DNA of 64,000 bases from contig JAUVXR010000013.1 in NCBI GenBank assembly GCA_030603495.1, positions 1 through 64,000 of the forward strand, read 5' to 3'. A model generated the notes under the pieces. That model saw only the letters and a program-made list of their open reading frames with translations, searched no databases and was not told where the DNA came from. A program made the position numbers and the translations under genes. This DNA is from a bacterium. Lineage in GTDB: Bacteria; Armatimonadota; Zipacnadia; Zipacnadales; Zipacnadaceae. Shown in pieces: positions 46,965 to 56,182 of the stretch (its first letter is position 1; every line of letters starts with the position of its first letter).

Positions 46965-48929
46965 TCAAGGCGTCTCGGGCAAGGGGCGCCGCGGCACAAC
47001 CTCCGGGGCTGGTTGAGGGGCCTCGGGCTGCCGCTCGGGCTGGGGCTCGCGCTCGCCCACCTCTTCAGCCTTAGGCTCGGCGGCTTCCTGGGGCAGTTCG
47101 CCGCGCTCGAGCAGCGCCTCGACCTGTGCCATCGTCAGCGTCTCGTGCTCGAGGAGGGCCTCGACGAGCAGATCCAGCTTGTCCCGATTTTGGCGGAGGA
47201 TATCCGTGGCGCGCTGCTGGGCCTCCCCTACCAGGCGGTGGACCTCCTCGTCAATCTTCTGGGCAGCATCCTCGGAGTAGTTGCGCTCTTCGGTGAACTC
47301 CTTGCCCAGGAAGACCGGCCCCGTGTGACGTCCATAAGTAATCGGCCCGAGCTCTTCACTCATTCCATATTCAGTGACCATCTGCCGGGCGAGCTTGCTG
47401 ACCTTCTCCAGATCATTGGCGGCGCCGGTAGTGATATCCCCGAATACCAGCTCTTCGGCAGCTCGGCCGCCCAGGGCCTGAGTGATCTGGTCGTGCAATT
47501 CCGTGGCAAACATCATATAGCGATCATCTTCGGGTAGGTTGAGCGTATAGCCGAGGGCCATGCCCCGTGGCAGGATACTGATCTTGTACGTCTTATCGAA
47601 GCCGGGCAACATACTGCCAACCAGCGCGTGGCCGGCTTCGTGGTAGGCCAGGACCCGGCGTTGGTCTTCGCTCATCACGCGACTCTTGCGCTCGGGCCCG
47701 GCCAAGATGCGCTCGACTGCCTCGTCGAGTTCAGGCATATCAATTTGCTTTTTGTGGCGACGGGCGGCGAGCAACGCGGCCTCGTTGACCAGGTTCTCCA
47801 GGTCCGCTCCCGAGAAGCCGGGCGTGCGCTTGGCCAGGACGGCGGGCAAGACTTCCTCTCCCATGGGCTTGTCTTTCATATACAGCTCCAGGATCGCCTG
47901 GCGCTCCCTGACATCGGGATTCGGCACAACCACTTGCCGGTCGAAGCGGCCGGGGCGGAGCAGGGCCGGGTCGAGGATGTCGGGCCGATTGGTCGCGGCC
48001 AAAATGATGATATCGGCGTTGGGATCGAAGCCATCCATCTCCACCAGCAAGGCGTTGAGCGTCTGCTCCCGCTCGTCGTGGCCGCCGCCCAGTCCTGCGC
48101 CGCGCAGGCGGCCGACAGCGTCCAGCTCATCAATGAAGATAATGGCGGGCAGGTGCTGCTTGGCTTCCTTGAACAAGTCGCGCACCCGTGATGCGCCTAC
48201 GCCGACAAACATCTCGACAAAGTCGGAGCCGCTCATATAGAAGAAGGAGACGCTCGCTTGCCCGGCGACGGCTCGAGCCAGCAGGGTCTTGCCGCAGCCG
48301 GGCGGACCGACCAGCAGGACGCCACGGGGAATCTTAGCGCCCAGGGCCCGGAAGCGCTCCGGGTCCTTGAGAAACTCCACGACCTCCTGCAGCTCTTCTT
48401 TGACCTCCTCCATGCCGGCGACTTCGTCGAAGGTCACCTGCTTCATAGCCTCGCCTAGGAGCTTGGCCTGGCTGCGGCCGAAGTTAAAGGCCTGGCCGCC
48501 TGCACCGCGCATCTGCCGGAGGATGAATATCCAGAAGACCAGTAGAATTGCTATCGGCACAATGAACGTACCCAACATGCCCAGCAAGTTGTCGGTCCAG
48601 GAGCCGGGCACCGGGGCGATCTGGACTTTAGGGTGCTCGTCTATGAGCTTGGCGATCGTCTGCGCATCCAGTTCGGCCTGCACTTTGTATTCCTCGAAGA
48701 CTTGCCCGCCAGCGACGAACGCCTCCGCTGTGAATTCGCCCTCGACCCGCTTGCCGCCGGTGACGCGCATCGTCGCGATCTTGCCAGCGTCCAAGTCAGC
48801 GATGAAGTCGCTGTAGTATTCATACTCCTTAACTGCTGGAGTCTGCCGCGACAACTTCGGGATCATGAAGAAGGCCGCCACGATCGCAGCGATAACCAGC
48901 AAGGTTACAAACGGATTGTGCCTGCTCAT
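46965..48929 (-). CDS. ftsH: ATP-dependent zinc metalloprotease FtsH
   Basis: The 654-aa membrane-anchored AAA+ protease degrades misfolded membrane and regulatory proteins. Two membrane helices (7-25 and 118-138) flank a small periplasmic domain. The AAA module has Walker A GPPGCGKT (208-215), Walker [12 protein letters not shown] (263-273), pore [11 protein letters not shown] and the second region of homology with NRPD...RPGRFDRQV. The zinc site is HEAGH (430-434) with a distal Asp in the TTGAANDLE stretch. The last ~45 residues are Pro/Glu-rich. The order tilS-ftsH-folK is widely conserved in bacteria. Confidence 0.98.
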   Translation of the reverse strand: MSRHNPFVTLLVIAAIVAAFFMIPKLSRQTPAVKEYEYYSDFIADLDAGKIATMRVTGGKRVEGEFTAEAFVAGGQVFEEYKVQAELDAQTIAKLIDEHPKVQIAPVPGSWTDNLLGMLGTFIVPIAILLVFWIFILRQMRGAGGQAFNFGRSQAKLLGEAMKQVTFDEVAGMEEVKEELQEVVEFLKDPERFRALGAKIPRGVLLVGPPGCGKTLLARAVAGQASVSFFYMSGSDFVEMFVGVGASRVRDLFKEAKQHLPAIIFIDELDAVGRLRGAGLGGGHDEREQTLNALLVEMDGFDPNADIIILAATNRPDILDPALLRPGRFDRQVVVPNPDVRERQAILELYMKDKPMGEEVLPAVLAKRTPGFSGADLENLVNEAALLAARRHKKQIDMPELDEAVERILAGPERKSRVMSEDQRRVLAYHEAGHALVGSMLPGFDKTYKISILPRGMALGYTLNLPEDDRYMMFATELHDQITQALGGRAAEELVFGDITTGAANDLEKVSKLARQMVTEYGMSEELGPITYGRHTGPVFLGKEFTEERNYSEDAAQKIDEEVHRLVGEAQQRATDILRQNRDKLDLLVEALLEHETLTMAQVEALLERGELPQEAAEPKAEEVGEREPQPERQPEAPQPAPEVVPRRPLPETP

Positions 48930-48951
48930 CTATTAGCCTCTCAATTGACTG

Positions 48952-50400
48952 TCAGCGGCACGATTCCTCAACAGGCGTTGCCGACAGCCTCAAGAACGTG
49001 CTGGTGTCTTGAGTTACTCGAAACGGCTCACCGACCCGCAGCCCCACTGCCCATATGATACGATTACGGCTATCCACAACCAAAGCAACTGCGCTGCGCT
49101 GCCGGCGCGGGACTTTTTCGTCCACGAACAGGTCCTGAAGCTTCTTGTGGCCGCTCATACCTAACGGCTGGATGGCATCGCCGGGCCGCCAGTTGCGGAC
49201 CTGGAGCGGCGGGTCAACGGCATCAGCGTCCACAACAACAGGACTGCCAACTGCATCACCGAACTCAGCCGACGATTCTGCCAGGAGTTGCGCCGCCACT
49301 GTCATTTCCGACTCCGGCACCTGTACCATACCCGGCATCGGTAGCTCGTAGGACCATTCTGCGGCGGCTTCGTTTCGCGTCGGCAGCTCGCCACTGGCAA
49401 CTAGCTCAAAGTCAGTATACCCAATTGTGGCCAAGAGTCTACCCGGCAGGTGCAGTTTGGCCCCGGTCTGGCCCCTCTGTATGAGTTTGCGCAGTTCATC
49501 GTAATGAACAGTGCCAACATCGGTCGCTGCCCCGGATAACTCGACCAGCGCCCGGCGCAGGACCCGGTGAAGCAGTCCCGCCGGCATCTCGGCCAGCTTA
49601 GCTCGATTGAGCCGGACCCGGTCGTGACCCACTTCAGCGATCTCGATGAAGGCTTCCTCTACCAGCGGCTCGGTCCAGTCCAGCTCCTCCTCTGCTGCCT
49701 GGATGAGCCGCAGGAGTACCTGCTGCGGGTCCTCGGTGTATTCCTCGGCCAGCAGCGGCAGCAGCTTCAGCCTGATCTTGTTACGCAGAAAATCGGATGG
49801 GTCAAGATTGCTCTCATCACAGCGTGCCAGTAAGCTGTTGGCGCAGCAATATTCGACTGTATCCTGGCGGCTAGTCGTAATCAGTGGGCGGATGAAGATG
49901 CCGCGCACTGGCGGAATACCGCGCAAACCATGCAAGCCACTGCCCCGCAGGATGTTTATGAGCAGCGTCTCTACCCGGTCGGAGGCAGTATGTCCCAGGG
50001 CTACTCGATCAAAGCTGTGCTCGGCAGCCAAGCCGGTCAGGAGGTGATAGCGGGCCTCTCGGCCCGCCTCCTCCAGAGACAAGCCCTCGCGCTTAGCCCA
50101 AGCGGCAACGTCTTCCCGGGCAACGAAACAGGGCAGATCCCAGTTGGCGCATAGCTCGCGGACGTAGGCTTCATCCTGGTCACTTTGCTCGCCGCGCAAC
50201 TCGTGGTTGAGATGAGCCGCCGCGAGTTCGACGCCAAGCTCCCGAGTCAACGAGCGCAGTACGTGGAGCAGAGCTACTGAGTCCGGGCCCCCTGAGACCG
50301 CCACCAGCACTTTGTCGCCGGCTTGCAACATTCGGTAGCGGTCCACTGCTTCTAAGACCTGCTGGCGCATACCGCCCGCACCACTCGCCATGGCCACCAA
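48952..50400 (-). CDS. tilS: tRNA(Ile)-lysidine synthase
   Basis: The 482-aa enzyme puts lysidine on C34 of tRNA-Ile(CAU) so that AUA is read as Ile. The N-terminal PP-loop SGGPDS (about 35-40), HLNHELRG and LGHTASDRVET are characteristic, followed by a central helical domain and a C-terminal TilS domain with NWRPGDAIQPLGMSGHKKLQDL and FVDEKVPRRQR. GTG 50400 has AGAGG 5 nt upstream; ATG 50391 is an alternative. It starts 5 bp after purC and ends 22 bp before ftsH. Confidence 0.96.
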   Translation of the reverse strand: MVAMASGAGGMRQQVLEAVDRYRMLQAGDKVLVAVSGGPDSVALLHVLRSLTRELGVELAAAHLNHELRGEQSDQDEAYVRELCANWDLPCFVAREDVAAWAKREGLSLEEAGREARYHLLTGLAAEHSFDRVALGHTASDRVETLLINILRGSGLHGLRGIPPVRGIFIRPLITTSRQDTVEYCCANSLLARCDESNLDPSDFLRNKIRLKLLPLLAEEYTEDPQQVLLRLIQAAEEELDWTEPLVEEAFIEIAEVGHDRVRLNRAKLAEMPAGLLHRVLRRALVELSGAATDVGTVHYDELRKLIQRGQTGAKLHLPGRLLATIGYTDFELVASGELPTRNEAAAEWSYELPMPGMVQVPESEMTVAAQLLAESSAEFGDAVGSPVVVDADAVDPPLQVRNWRPGDAIQPLGMSGHKKLQDLFVDEKVPRRQRSAVALVVDSRNRIIWAVGLRVGEPFRVTQDTSTFLRLSATPVEESCR

Positions 50401-50405
50401 TTCCT

Positions 50406-51305
50406 CTAGCTGGACTGTCCCAGCAGCCGCTGCATCGTTTCCTGGTAAATCTCGCGAGTTCGGCCCACGACCTCGGGAGGAAGCTCAGGCCCGGGTGGCT
50501 CCTTGTCCCAGTCGAGGCTCCCCAGGTAATCGCGGACGTACTGCTTATCAAAGGACTGCTGGGGATGGCCCGGCTCCCACTTCTCGATATCCCAGTAGCG
50601 AGACGCATCGGGTGTGAAGATCTCATCGGCGACGATCACCTCGCCGTTGATCAGGCCGAACTCGAACTTGGCGTCGGCCAGGATAAAGCCACAGCGCGCG
50701 GCATACTCAGCGCCAAACTGATACAGCTTCAGCGCTTCGTTACTGAGGTCCTCGGCGAGGCGCTGGCCGGTAATCTTGGTCGTCTCCTCCCAGGTGATGT
50801 TGATGTCATGACCGGACGGCGCTTTTGTTGCCGGGGTGAAGATCGGCTCGGGCAGCTTGTCAGCCTCCTGTAATCCTTCGGGCAGCTTGTGCCCGCAGAT
50901 CTCGCCGGTTTCCTGATAGGAGTGCCATGCTGAGCCGGCCAGATAGCCGCGCACAACACATTCAACTGGTACGATCTTGGCCTTGCGCACCCACATCGTG
51001 CGGCCCCGGAGGATGTCGGCGTGTTCCGCGACCGCCTCGGGAAAGTCCGCCACGTCGGTGGAAAGGAGATGATTGGCTACGAGATGCTCGGTCTTCTCGA
51101 ACCAGAATTCGGAGATAGCAGTGAGTATCTTGCCTTTGCCAGGAATGCCGTTAGGCATGACCACATCGAAGGAAGATATCCGGTCGGTGGCGACAATAAG
51201 CAGGTTCTGGCCAAACTCGTAGATGTCTCGCACCTTGCCGGAGCGGCGGGAGTCGGCGCCCGGCAAGTGCGTGGCCAAAATTGTCTTCTCAACGAGTTCC
51301 GCCAC
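50406..51305 (-). CDS. purC: SAICAR synthetase
   Basis: The enzyme joins CAIR and aspartate using ATP in purine synthesis. GTG 51305 is taken as the start because AGGAGG lies 8 nt upstream; the frame remains open to 51446 but that part overlaps thrC and is not family-like. At 299 aa it matches the longer ADE1-type enzyme. Motifs are SGKVRDIYEFG, LLIVATDRISSFDV, VECVVRGYLAGSAWHSYQ, FTPATKAPSGHD and LADAKFEFG. Confidence 0.96.
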   Translation of the reverse strand: MAELVEKTILATHLPGADSRRSGKVRDIYEFGQNLLIVATDRISSFDVVMPNGIPGKGKILTAISEFWFEKTEHLVANHLLSTDVADFPEAVAEHADILRGRTMWVRKAKIVPVECVVRGYLAGSAWHSYQETGEICGHKLPEGLQEADKLPEPIFTPATKAPSGHDINITWEETTKITGQRLAEDLSNEALKLYQFGAEYAARCGFILADAKFEFGLINGEVIVADEIFTPDASRYWDIEKWEPGHPQQSFDKQYVRDYLGSLDWDKEPPGPELPPEVVGRTREIYQETMQRLLGQSS

Positions 51306-51331
51306 AGTCGCTACCTCCTGTGATGCAACAT

Positions 51332-52417
51332 CTAAAGTTCCAGCATTGCGAGAACCGCCTCGGTCCGCGCCGGTGCCTTCTCCGGCTCGGCGGCCAGGGC
51401 GACGGCGCGATCCGGGTCCTTCAGGCCGTGGCCGGTTACCGTGCAAACGACGCTTACTGGGCCATCCTCGAAGAAGCCCTCGTGGGCCAACTTGATGACG
51501 CCAGCGACACCCGCGCCAGAGGCCGGTTCGGCGAAGATGCCCTCTTGGCTGGCCAATGCCGCGTAGGCAGCAAGAATCTCTTCGTCAGTTACACTTCTCA
51601 GCAGACCGCGGGATTCCTCAACTGCCTCCGCCGCCTCCTGCCAGCGCGCCGGGTTGCCGATGCGGATGGCGGTTGCCACGGTTTCCGGGTTCTCAATGGG
51701 CTTGCCGTGGACCATCGGGGCCGCGCCGGCAGCCTGAAAGCCAAGCATCTGCGGCAGAGAAGCGATTATCCCGCCTTGGTGGTACTCCTTGTATCCCCAC
51801 CAGTAGGCGGTGATATTTCCGGCATTGCCCACGGGCAGTGCATGGAAGTCGGGAGGGCAGCCCAGCGCGTCACATACCTCAAAAGCCGCCGTCTTCTGAC
51901 CCTCGAGGCGATAGGGATTAAGCGAGTTGACTAGGACCACCGGATAGTTGTCGGTGATCTCACGGGCGATCGCCAGGCACTCGTCGAAGTTACCGGCCAC
52001 CTGGATAGCGCGGGCCCCGTGGGCTAGGGCCTGGGCCAGCTTGCCCAGGGCGACATAGCCGTCGGGGATAAGCACGACTGAGGCCATCCCCGCCGCTGCT
52101 GAATAGGCCGCCGCTGCCGCAGAGGTGTTGCCGGTGGAGGCGCACATAGTGATGCGTGCGCCGTCTTCTTTGGCCTTGGAAATGGCCATTGTCATCCCCC
52201 GGTCCTTAAACGAGCCGGTGGGGTTGACGCCCTCGTACTTAAAATAGAGTTGGATGTCGCCGGGTAGGCCGGGCCCGATGCTGCGTGAGGGGATCAGGGG
52301 GGTGTCGCCTTCGAGCAAGGTCACGATCGGCGTCGCGGGGCTGACCGGCAGATGCTGCCGATATGCTTCAATTACGCCCGGCCAGCGGCCCCCAGGCCCC
52401 GTGCGCAACTCGCTCAC
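51332..52417 (-). CDS. thrC: threonine synthase
   Basis: The 361-aa PLP enzyme converts O-phosphohomoserine to threonine. The PLP lysine lies in NPTGSFKDRGMTMAIS (about residue 78). The Asn/Ser contacts (MCASTGNTSAAAAAYSA), the phosphate-binding loop (PVGNAGNITAYWWGY) and the C-terminal SGAGVAGVIKL are all recognisable. GTG 52417 begins 2 bp after the hom stop, so the pair is translationally coupled as the hom-thrC branch of threonine synthesis. Confidence 0.97.
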   Translation of the reverse strand: MSELRTGPGGRWPGVIEAYRQHLPVSPATPIVTLLEGDTPLIPSRSIGPGLPGDIQLYFKYEGVNPTGSFKDRGMTMAISKAKEDGARITMCASTGNTSAAAAAYSAAAGMASVVLIPDGYVALGKLAQALAHGARAIQVAGNFDECLAIAREITDNYPVVLVNSLNPYRLEGQKTAAFEVCDALGCPPDFHALPVGNAGNITAYWWGYKEYHQGGIIASLPQMLGFQAAGAAPMVHGKPIENPETVATAIRIGNPARWQEAAEAVEESRGLLRSVTDEEILAAYAALASQEGIFAEPASGAGVAGVIKLAHEGFFEDGPVSVVCTVTGHGLKDPDRAVALAAEPEKAPARTEAVLAMLEL

Positions 52418-52419
52418 TG

Positions 52420-53724
52420 TTATTGCACCACCCGGATCATGCTGGGGATCTGCTTGATCACTGCCAAATCCTGGATGGCCCGCAATGCTGCCTGGAGATT
52501 CCGCTCCGGCCCACGGTGCATCACCCAGACGATCTCGGCGACGTCGTCGCGGGAAGATTCTTGGATCACGGACTGAATGCTGACATTCTCGCTGCCCAGG
52601 ACCGTAGCGATCTGCCCAAGTACGCCGGGCTGGTCGGCGACTTGCATGCGCACGTACGCACTGGTTTGGACCTCGCCCATCGGCCGTAGTCTGGCTTCGC
52701 CCTCGCAGGTGCAGGGGGCGCGGCCGCGGCTGCCGTGGGCGATGTTGCGAGCGCAGTCAATAACGTCCCCGGCTACGGCAGTACCGGTGGGCAGCGCGCC
52801 CGCGCCGCGCCCGTAGAGCATCACCTCGCCACATTCCGGGCCGCGTAGGAATATCGCGTTGAACACACCCCGCACCGCCGCCAGAGGGTGGTCGGCGGGA
52901 AGCAGGGCTGGATGTACGCGTAGCTCCAGCTCCTCACCTTCACGCTTGCCGATGGCGAGCAGCTTGATTACGTAGCCCATGCGGCTGGCATAGTCAATGT
53001 CGGCGGGGGTGACCTGCGCGATGCCTTCGTGGTGAATCCCTTCGACGGATATACGCTGGCCAAAGGCCAGCGCTGCCAGGATGGCCAGCTTATTGGCTGC
53101 GTCAATGCCCTCGATGTCGTCGGTAGGCTCGGCCTCAGCATAGCCCTCGGCTTGAGCAGCAGCCAATACCGGGGCAAAGTCGGCACCTTCTTCGCTCATC
53201 CTGGTAAGAATGTAATTGGTCGTACCATTGACGATGCCAATTATCTCATCAATGCGCGCCGAGGCCAGGGTCTCCTTCAGTGACCTCAGGATCGGGATCA
53301 CCCCGCCGACGCTGCCCTCGAACTGGATGTCCACACCGTGCGCTGCAGCCAATGCCAGGAGATGCTCGCCATGCTTGGAGATCATCTCCTTATTGGGGGT
53401 AACCACGCTCTTGCCCGCTTTGATCGCCGCCGTTACGTAGTCGAGCGCCGGGGAGATTCCCCCGATGCTCTCCACAATAATGTCAATGTCCGGATCATTG
53501 ATCACCCCGGAGGCGTCGGTGGTCTTGAGGGCCTCGGGGACGGAAAAGTCGCGGGGATGCTCCCAATCTATGTCACAGGCGGCGGCCACTTCGATACCCA
53601 CGCCGGCCACGCGCTGGATCTGCTCGGCGTTGCCTTGGAGAATCTGGTACAGGCCTCCGCCGACCACGCCCAAGCCCAGTATGCCTACTTGCACGCAGCC
53701 GTCTCGCATCTGGAATTCACCCAC
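52420..53724 (-). CDS. hom: homoserine dehydrogenase with ACT domain
   Basis: The 434-aa enzyme reduces aspartate semialdehyde to homoserine. The N-terminal NAD(P) fold has VGILGLGVVGGGLYQIL. The catalytic domain has NGTTNYILTRMSEEGADFAPVL (split here into NGTTNYILTRM and FAPVLAAAQAEGYAEAEPT, DIEGIDAANKL). The C-terminal ACT domain (about 350-430) starts AYVRMQVADQPGVLGQIA and probably mediates threonine feedback. The start is GTG 53724 or ATG 53709. The ribosome site is weak, suggesting coupling to accB 34 bp upstream. Confidence 0.97.
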   Translation of the reverse strand: MGEFQMRDGCVQVGILGLGVVGGGLYQILQGNAEQIQRVAGVGIEVAAACDIDWEHPRDFSVPEALKTTDASGVINDPDIDIIVESIGGISPALDYVTAAIKAGKSVVTPNKEMISKHGEHLLALAAAHGVDIQFEGSVGGVIPILRSLKETLASARIDEIIGIVNGTTNYILTRMSEEGADFAPVLAAAQAEGYAEAEPTDDIEGIDAANKLAILAALAFGQRISVEGIHHEGIAQVTPADIDYASRMGYVIKLLAIGKREGEELELRVHPALLPADHPLAAVRGVFNAIFLRGPECGEVMLYGRGAGALPTGTAVAGDVIDCARNIAHGSRGRAPCTCEGEARLRPMGEVQTSAYVRMQVADQPGVLGQIATVLGSENVSIQSVIQESSRDDVAEIVWVMHRGPERNLQAALRAIQDLAVIKQIPSMIRVVQ

Positions 53725-53758
53725 TGCCCACCCGGCGAACTTCGACCAGGTCTCTGGG

Positions 53759-54178
53759 CTACGTTTCGATGATCATCAGCAGTTGGTCTGCGGCAACCTG
53801 TTGATTATCCTTGGCCAGGATACTGATGATTACGCCGCTGGCCGGTGCTGGTATTTCGTTGAACAGCTTCATCGCCTCGACCAGACCGACCGCGTCACCG
53901 TACACAACTTCATCACCTACATCCACCAAAGGGTCGGCCTCCAGGGTGCCCGCCCGATAGAAGACGCCGGCAACCGGTGCAAGTACCGGGATATGATGTT
54001 CATCCAGTTCTGGCCCGGAGTGTGGTCGGTCGGCAGACGAGGTCACGACATGAGGGTCGGTCAGGGTGGCTGCGATCACCACTTGCGACTCACCCTCGCG
54101 GACCTCAATTTCGGCGAGACCTTCAGCTTCGAGCAGCTCTAGCATCCAGCGTATGTCCTCGTTGGACATACGGTTCAT
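53759..54178 (-). CDS. accB: biotin carboxyl carrier protein of acetyl-CoA carboxylase
   Basis: The 139-aa protein starts at ATG 54178 with GGGAG 9 nt upstream; the frame is open to 54280 without a plausible start. An N-terminal helix (NEDIRWMLELLEAEGLAEIE) and linker precede the biotinyl domain with VEAMKLFNEI, where Lys is biotinylated; Phe replaces the more usual Met after KL. It delivers CO2 between carboxylase and transferase subunits in fatty-acid synthesis. The accC partner is not in the window. The birA gene at 60433 encodes the ligase that should modify it. Confidence 0.94.
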   Translation of the reverse strand: MNRMSNEDIRWMLELLEAEGLAEIEVREGESQVVIAATLTDPHVVTSSADRPHSGPELDEHHIPVLAPVAGVFYRAGTLEADPLVDVGDEVVYGDAVGLVEAMKLFNEIPAPASGVIISILAKDNQQVAADQLLMIIET

Positions 54179-54324
54179 GACTCGGGGCTCCCTGCAGCCT
54201 GAACCTACTGGATCGAGCACTAGTCTACCTGAGACGATATCACAGATAGCACAGCCACCGTGCAGTTCACCGGCGGCCAACTGTGCCTGAGGCGTGCAAC
54301 CAAGTCCAGGCAGATGAGGTAGGC

Positions 54325-54401
54325 TGGTAGCGGAGGAGGGATTCGAACCCCCGACGACGCGGGTATGAACCGCGCGCTCTAACCAACTGAGCTACTCCGC
54401 C
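54325..54401 (-). tRNA. tRNA-Met (CAU), elongator type
   Basis: The 77-nt cloverleaf on the minus strand has acceptor GGCGGAG/CTCCGCT with a G1-U72 pair, as in elongator tRNA-Met. The anticodon stem CGCGG/CCGCG has loop TTCATAC (CAT at 54367-54365), the T arm contains GGTTCGAATCC, and ACCA is encoded. The loop is not the initiator CTCATAA and there is no GGG/CCC initiator stem. Confidence 0.96.
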
Positions 54402-54434
54402 ACCACGCAATTCACCACTGGGCTGCCGCTGGGC

Positions 54435-54581
54435 CTATCGTCGCCTGCGGCGCTTTTTCTTGGGCTGCTCGCGCTCCCGCTGCTCGCGGGCCATTTTGCG
54501 CTGAAGCTCCTGTTCAAACTCGTGAAGAGCTGTGGTGTCCAATTTGGCTAAGGATTCGTAGTCCGTCTTCACCTTGCTCAT
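54435..54581 (-). CDS. small basic protein, 48 aa
   Basis: ATG 54581 (or 54623) opens a frame encoding a helical stretch (KVKTDYESLAKLDTTALHEF) that ends in a strongly basic tail of Lys and Arg (PKKKRRRRR). Codon use looks coding and the tail suggests RNA binding, but I recognise no family. There is no clear ribosome site. It lies between purB and tRNA-Met in the same direction. The 54582-54759 interval shows nothing else. Confidence 0.45.
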   Translation of the reverse strand: MSKVKTDYESLAKLDTTALHEFEQELQRKMAREQREREQPKKKRRRRR

Positions 54582-54759
54582 AACTGTGGGTAAGAGCATA
54601 CCGTTTTCAGCACCTGCTGTCAAGCTCGCCTAACCATTCCCACCCGCAGCGACTACTGACAGCTGCAAACAGGCAATTGCGCTGTTGGTCGCCCACCTGT
54701 ACCTCCCCTTCCCTGGCATTTGTGGCCGTTCTCTGTTGTTGCACGCTGCTACCTGCCGC

Positions 54760-56178
54760 CTAGCGGACTAACCCCAGCCGCTGCTCCCACAGATCGCATA
54801 TCTCCTCGGCTTTGGTGGCCGCAATCCCGGTGTACAGCGCTGGGTCGCGCAGCAGTGCCTGCTGCGTCTCGGTGAACTGTCTTAAGTACGGTGCCAGCTC
54901 TTCCGAGCCTTCCAGCAGCTCCACAACCGGCTGGCCCGTCTGCTGTGCCTCCAGGGTGAGCTGGCGGACGACTTCATGGGCGTCAGGATGACCATGGGCG
55001 GCTAGCAAGATGTATGCCGGCTCTGCTGCGATCAGGCCCTCAGTCATTCGGAAGTTCTCGCGCATGCGCTGGGGATCGGTCACCAGCCGACTCATAATCT
55101 GCTGCATCCGTTTCGCGCTGGATACCAGCGCCACGACTACTTCGGGCAGGAATCGGCCGGACGCCGAATTGGTCAGGTCGCGCTGGTGTTCACAGAGCTG
55201 GTCAGCGTACACGGTCTGCATCCGGGGCACAAACGCCTTCCACATACTCTTGATGTTCTCGAAGTTCCACGGATTGCGCTTGTGCGGCATGGTGGACGAC
55301 CCAACCTGCTTGGCCTCGAAAGCCTCGGCCACTTCGGCGATCTCGGTGCGCTGGAGGTGGCGCATGTCGTCGGCCAGGTTCGCCACTACGCCGAGTGTCG
55401 AGATCAGCGCGTGGACGTAGTCGGTTATGAACTCCGGCTCGACAATCTGCGTGGAATGCGGTGAAGCCTCGAGGCCAAGCTGGTCCAAGACCTCGCGCTC
55501 GAACTGCCGGGGGTCCTCGAAGAAGAGAGCACTGGCATTATAAGCTCCTACTGCGCCGCTGATTTTGCCGCGCAGGTTATCCGCCGTCGCCTTGACCGCC
55601 TCAATGCGACCACCTAGCCGGCTGACGTGCTCCGCCATCGCGAACCCGAAGGTTATCGGCTCGGCGTGCTGGCCGTGAGTGCGGCCGATCTGGAGGGTCT
55701 GTTTCTCGCGGCGGGACAAGCCAATCAACACCTTCTCCAGTTCCAGAAGCTGCGGCACCACGGCTGCTTGGGTGACCGTCTTCAAGCGCCAGGCCGCCGC
55801 GGTATCAATGACATCAAAGCTGGTCAGGCATAGATGGATGTATGGCCGGGCTGGGGGGGGGACTTCGGCCCGCAGGACGTTGACCAGCGCGCGGATGTTG
55901 TGATGGATGCGCTGCTCCTCCGCGGCCACGGCCTCCGGCGTGACCCGCTCGGCGCCTCCCCGGACCTCCTCGGCAATATCCTGGCCGCAGATGCCCAGCT
56001 TCGCCAGCGCCTGCACTGCTGCGACCTCCACCCGCAGTTCTGCGCTGAGCCGCCCACGTTCGGTCATATACGGCCCGAGCTGCTCCTGGAGCTGGAGATC
56101 CTGGCCGTAATAGCGGAAGTCCAGCGGGCTGACGCAGTCGAAAATTGACATCCGGCTACTGTCACTAGTTTCATTCAT
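54760..56178 (-). CDS. purB: adenylosuccinate lyase
   Basis: The 472-aa enzyme cleaves SAICAR and adenylosuccinate in purine synthesis. The superfamily signature GSSTMPHKRNPWNFE, with the mobile catalytic-Ser loop, is intact, as are the RTHGQHAEPITFG stretch and TSFDVIDTAAAWRL. The length fits the fumarase/aspartase-like superfamily. The start is ATG 56178, or ATG 56151 inside it. It follows the glycosidase-like gene by 4 bp, so a purine gene is appended to an envelope/carbohydrate run. Confidence 0.95.
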   Translation of the reverse strand: MNETSDSSRMSIFDCVSPLDFRYYGQDLQLQEQLGPYMTERGRLSAELRVEVAAVQALAKLGICGQDIAEEVRGGAERVTPEAVAAEEQRIHHNIRALVNVLRAEVPPPARPYIHLCLTSFDVIDTAAAWRLKTVTQAAVVPQLLELEKVLIGLSRREKQTLQIGRTHGQHAEPITFGFAMAEHVSRLGGRIEAVKATADNLRGKISGAVGAYNASALFFEDPRQFEREVLDQLGLEASPHSTQIVEPEFITDYVHALISTLGVVANLADDMRHLQRTEIAEVAEAFEAKQVGSSTMPHKRNPWNFENIKSMWKAFVPRMQTVYADQLCEHQRDLTNSASGRFLPEVVVALVSSAKRMQQIMSRLVTDPQRMRENFRMTEGLIAAEPAYILLAAHGHPDAHEVVRQLTLEAQQTGQPVVELLEGSEELAPYLRQFTETQQALLRDPALYTGIAATKAEEICDLWEQRLGLVR

Positions 56179-56182
56179 TAGC

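Noticed and set aside
54325-54401. Considered initiator tRNA-fMet or tRNA-Ile2 for the CAU tRNA
   Set aside because: It lacks the initiator GGG/CCC anticodon stem and C1-A72 mismatch. The G1-U72 pair and the TTCATAC loop match elongator tRNA-Met.
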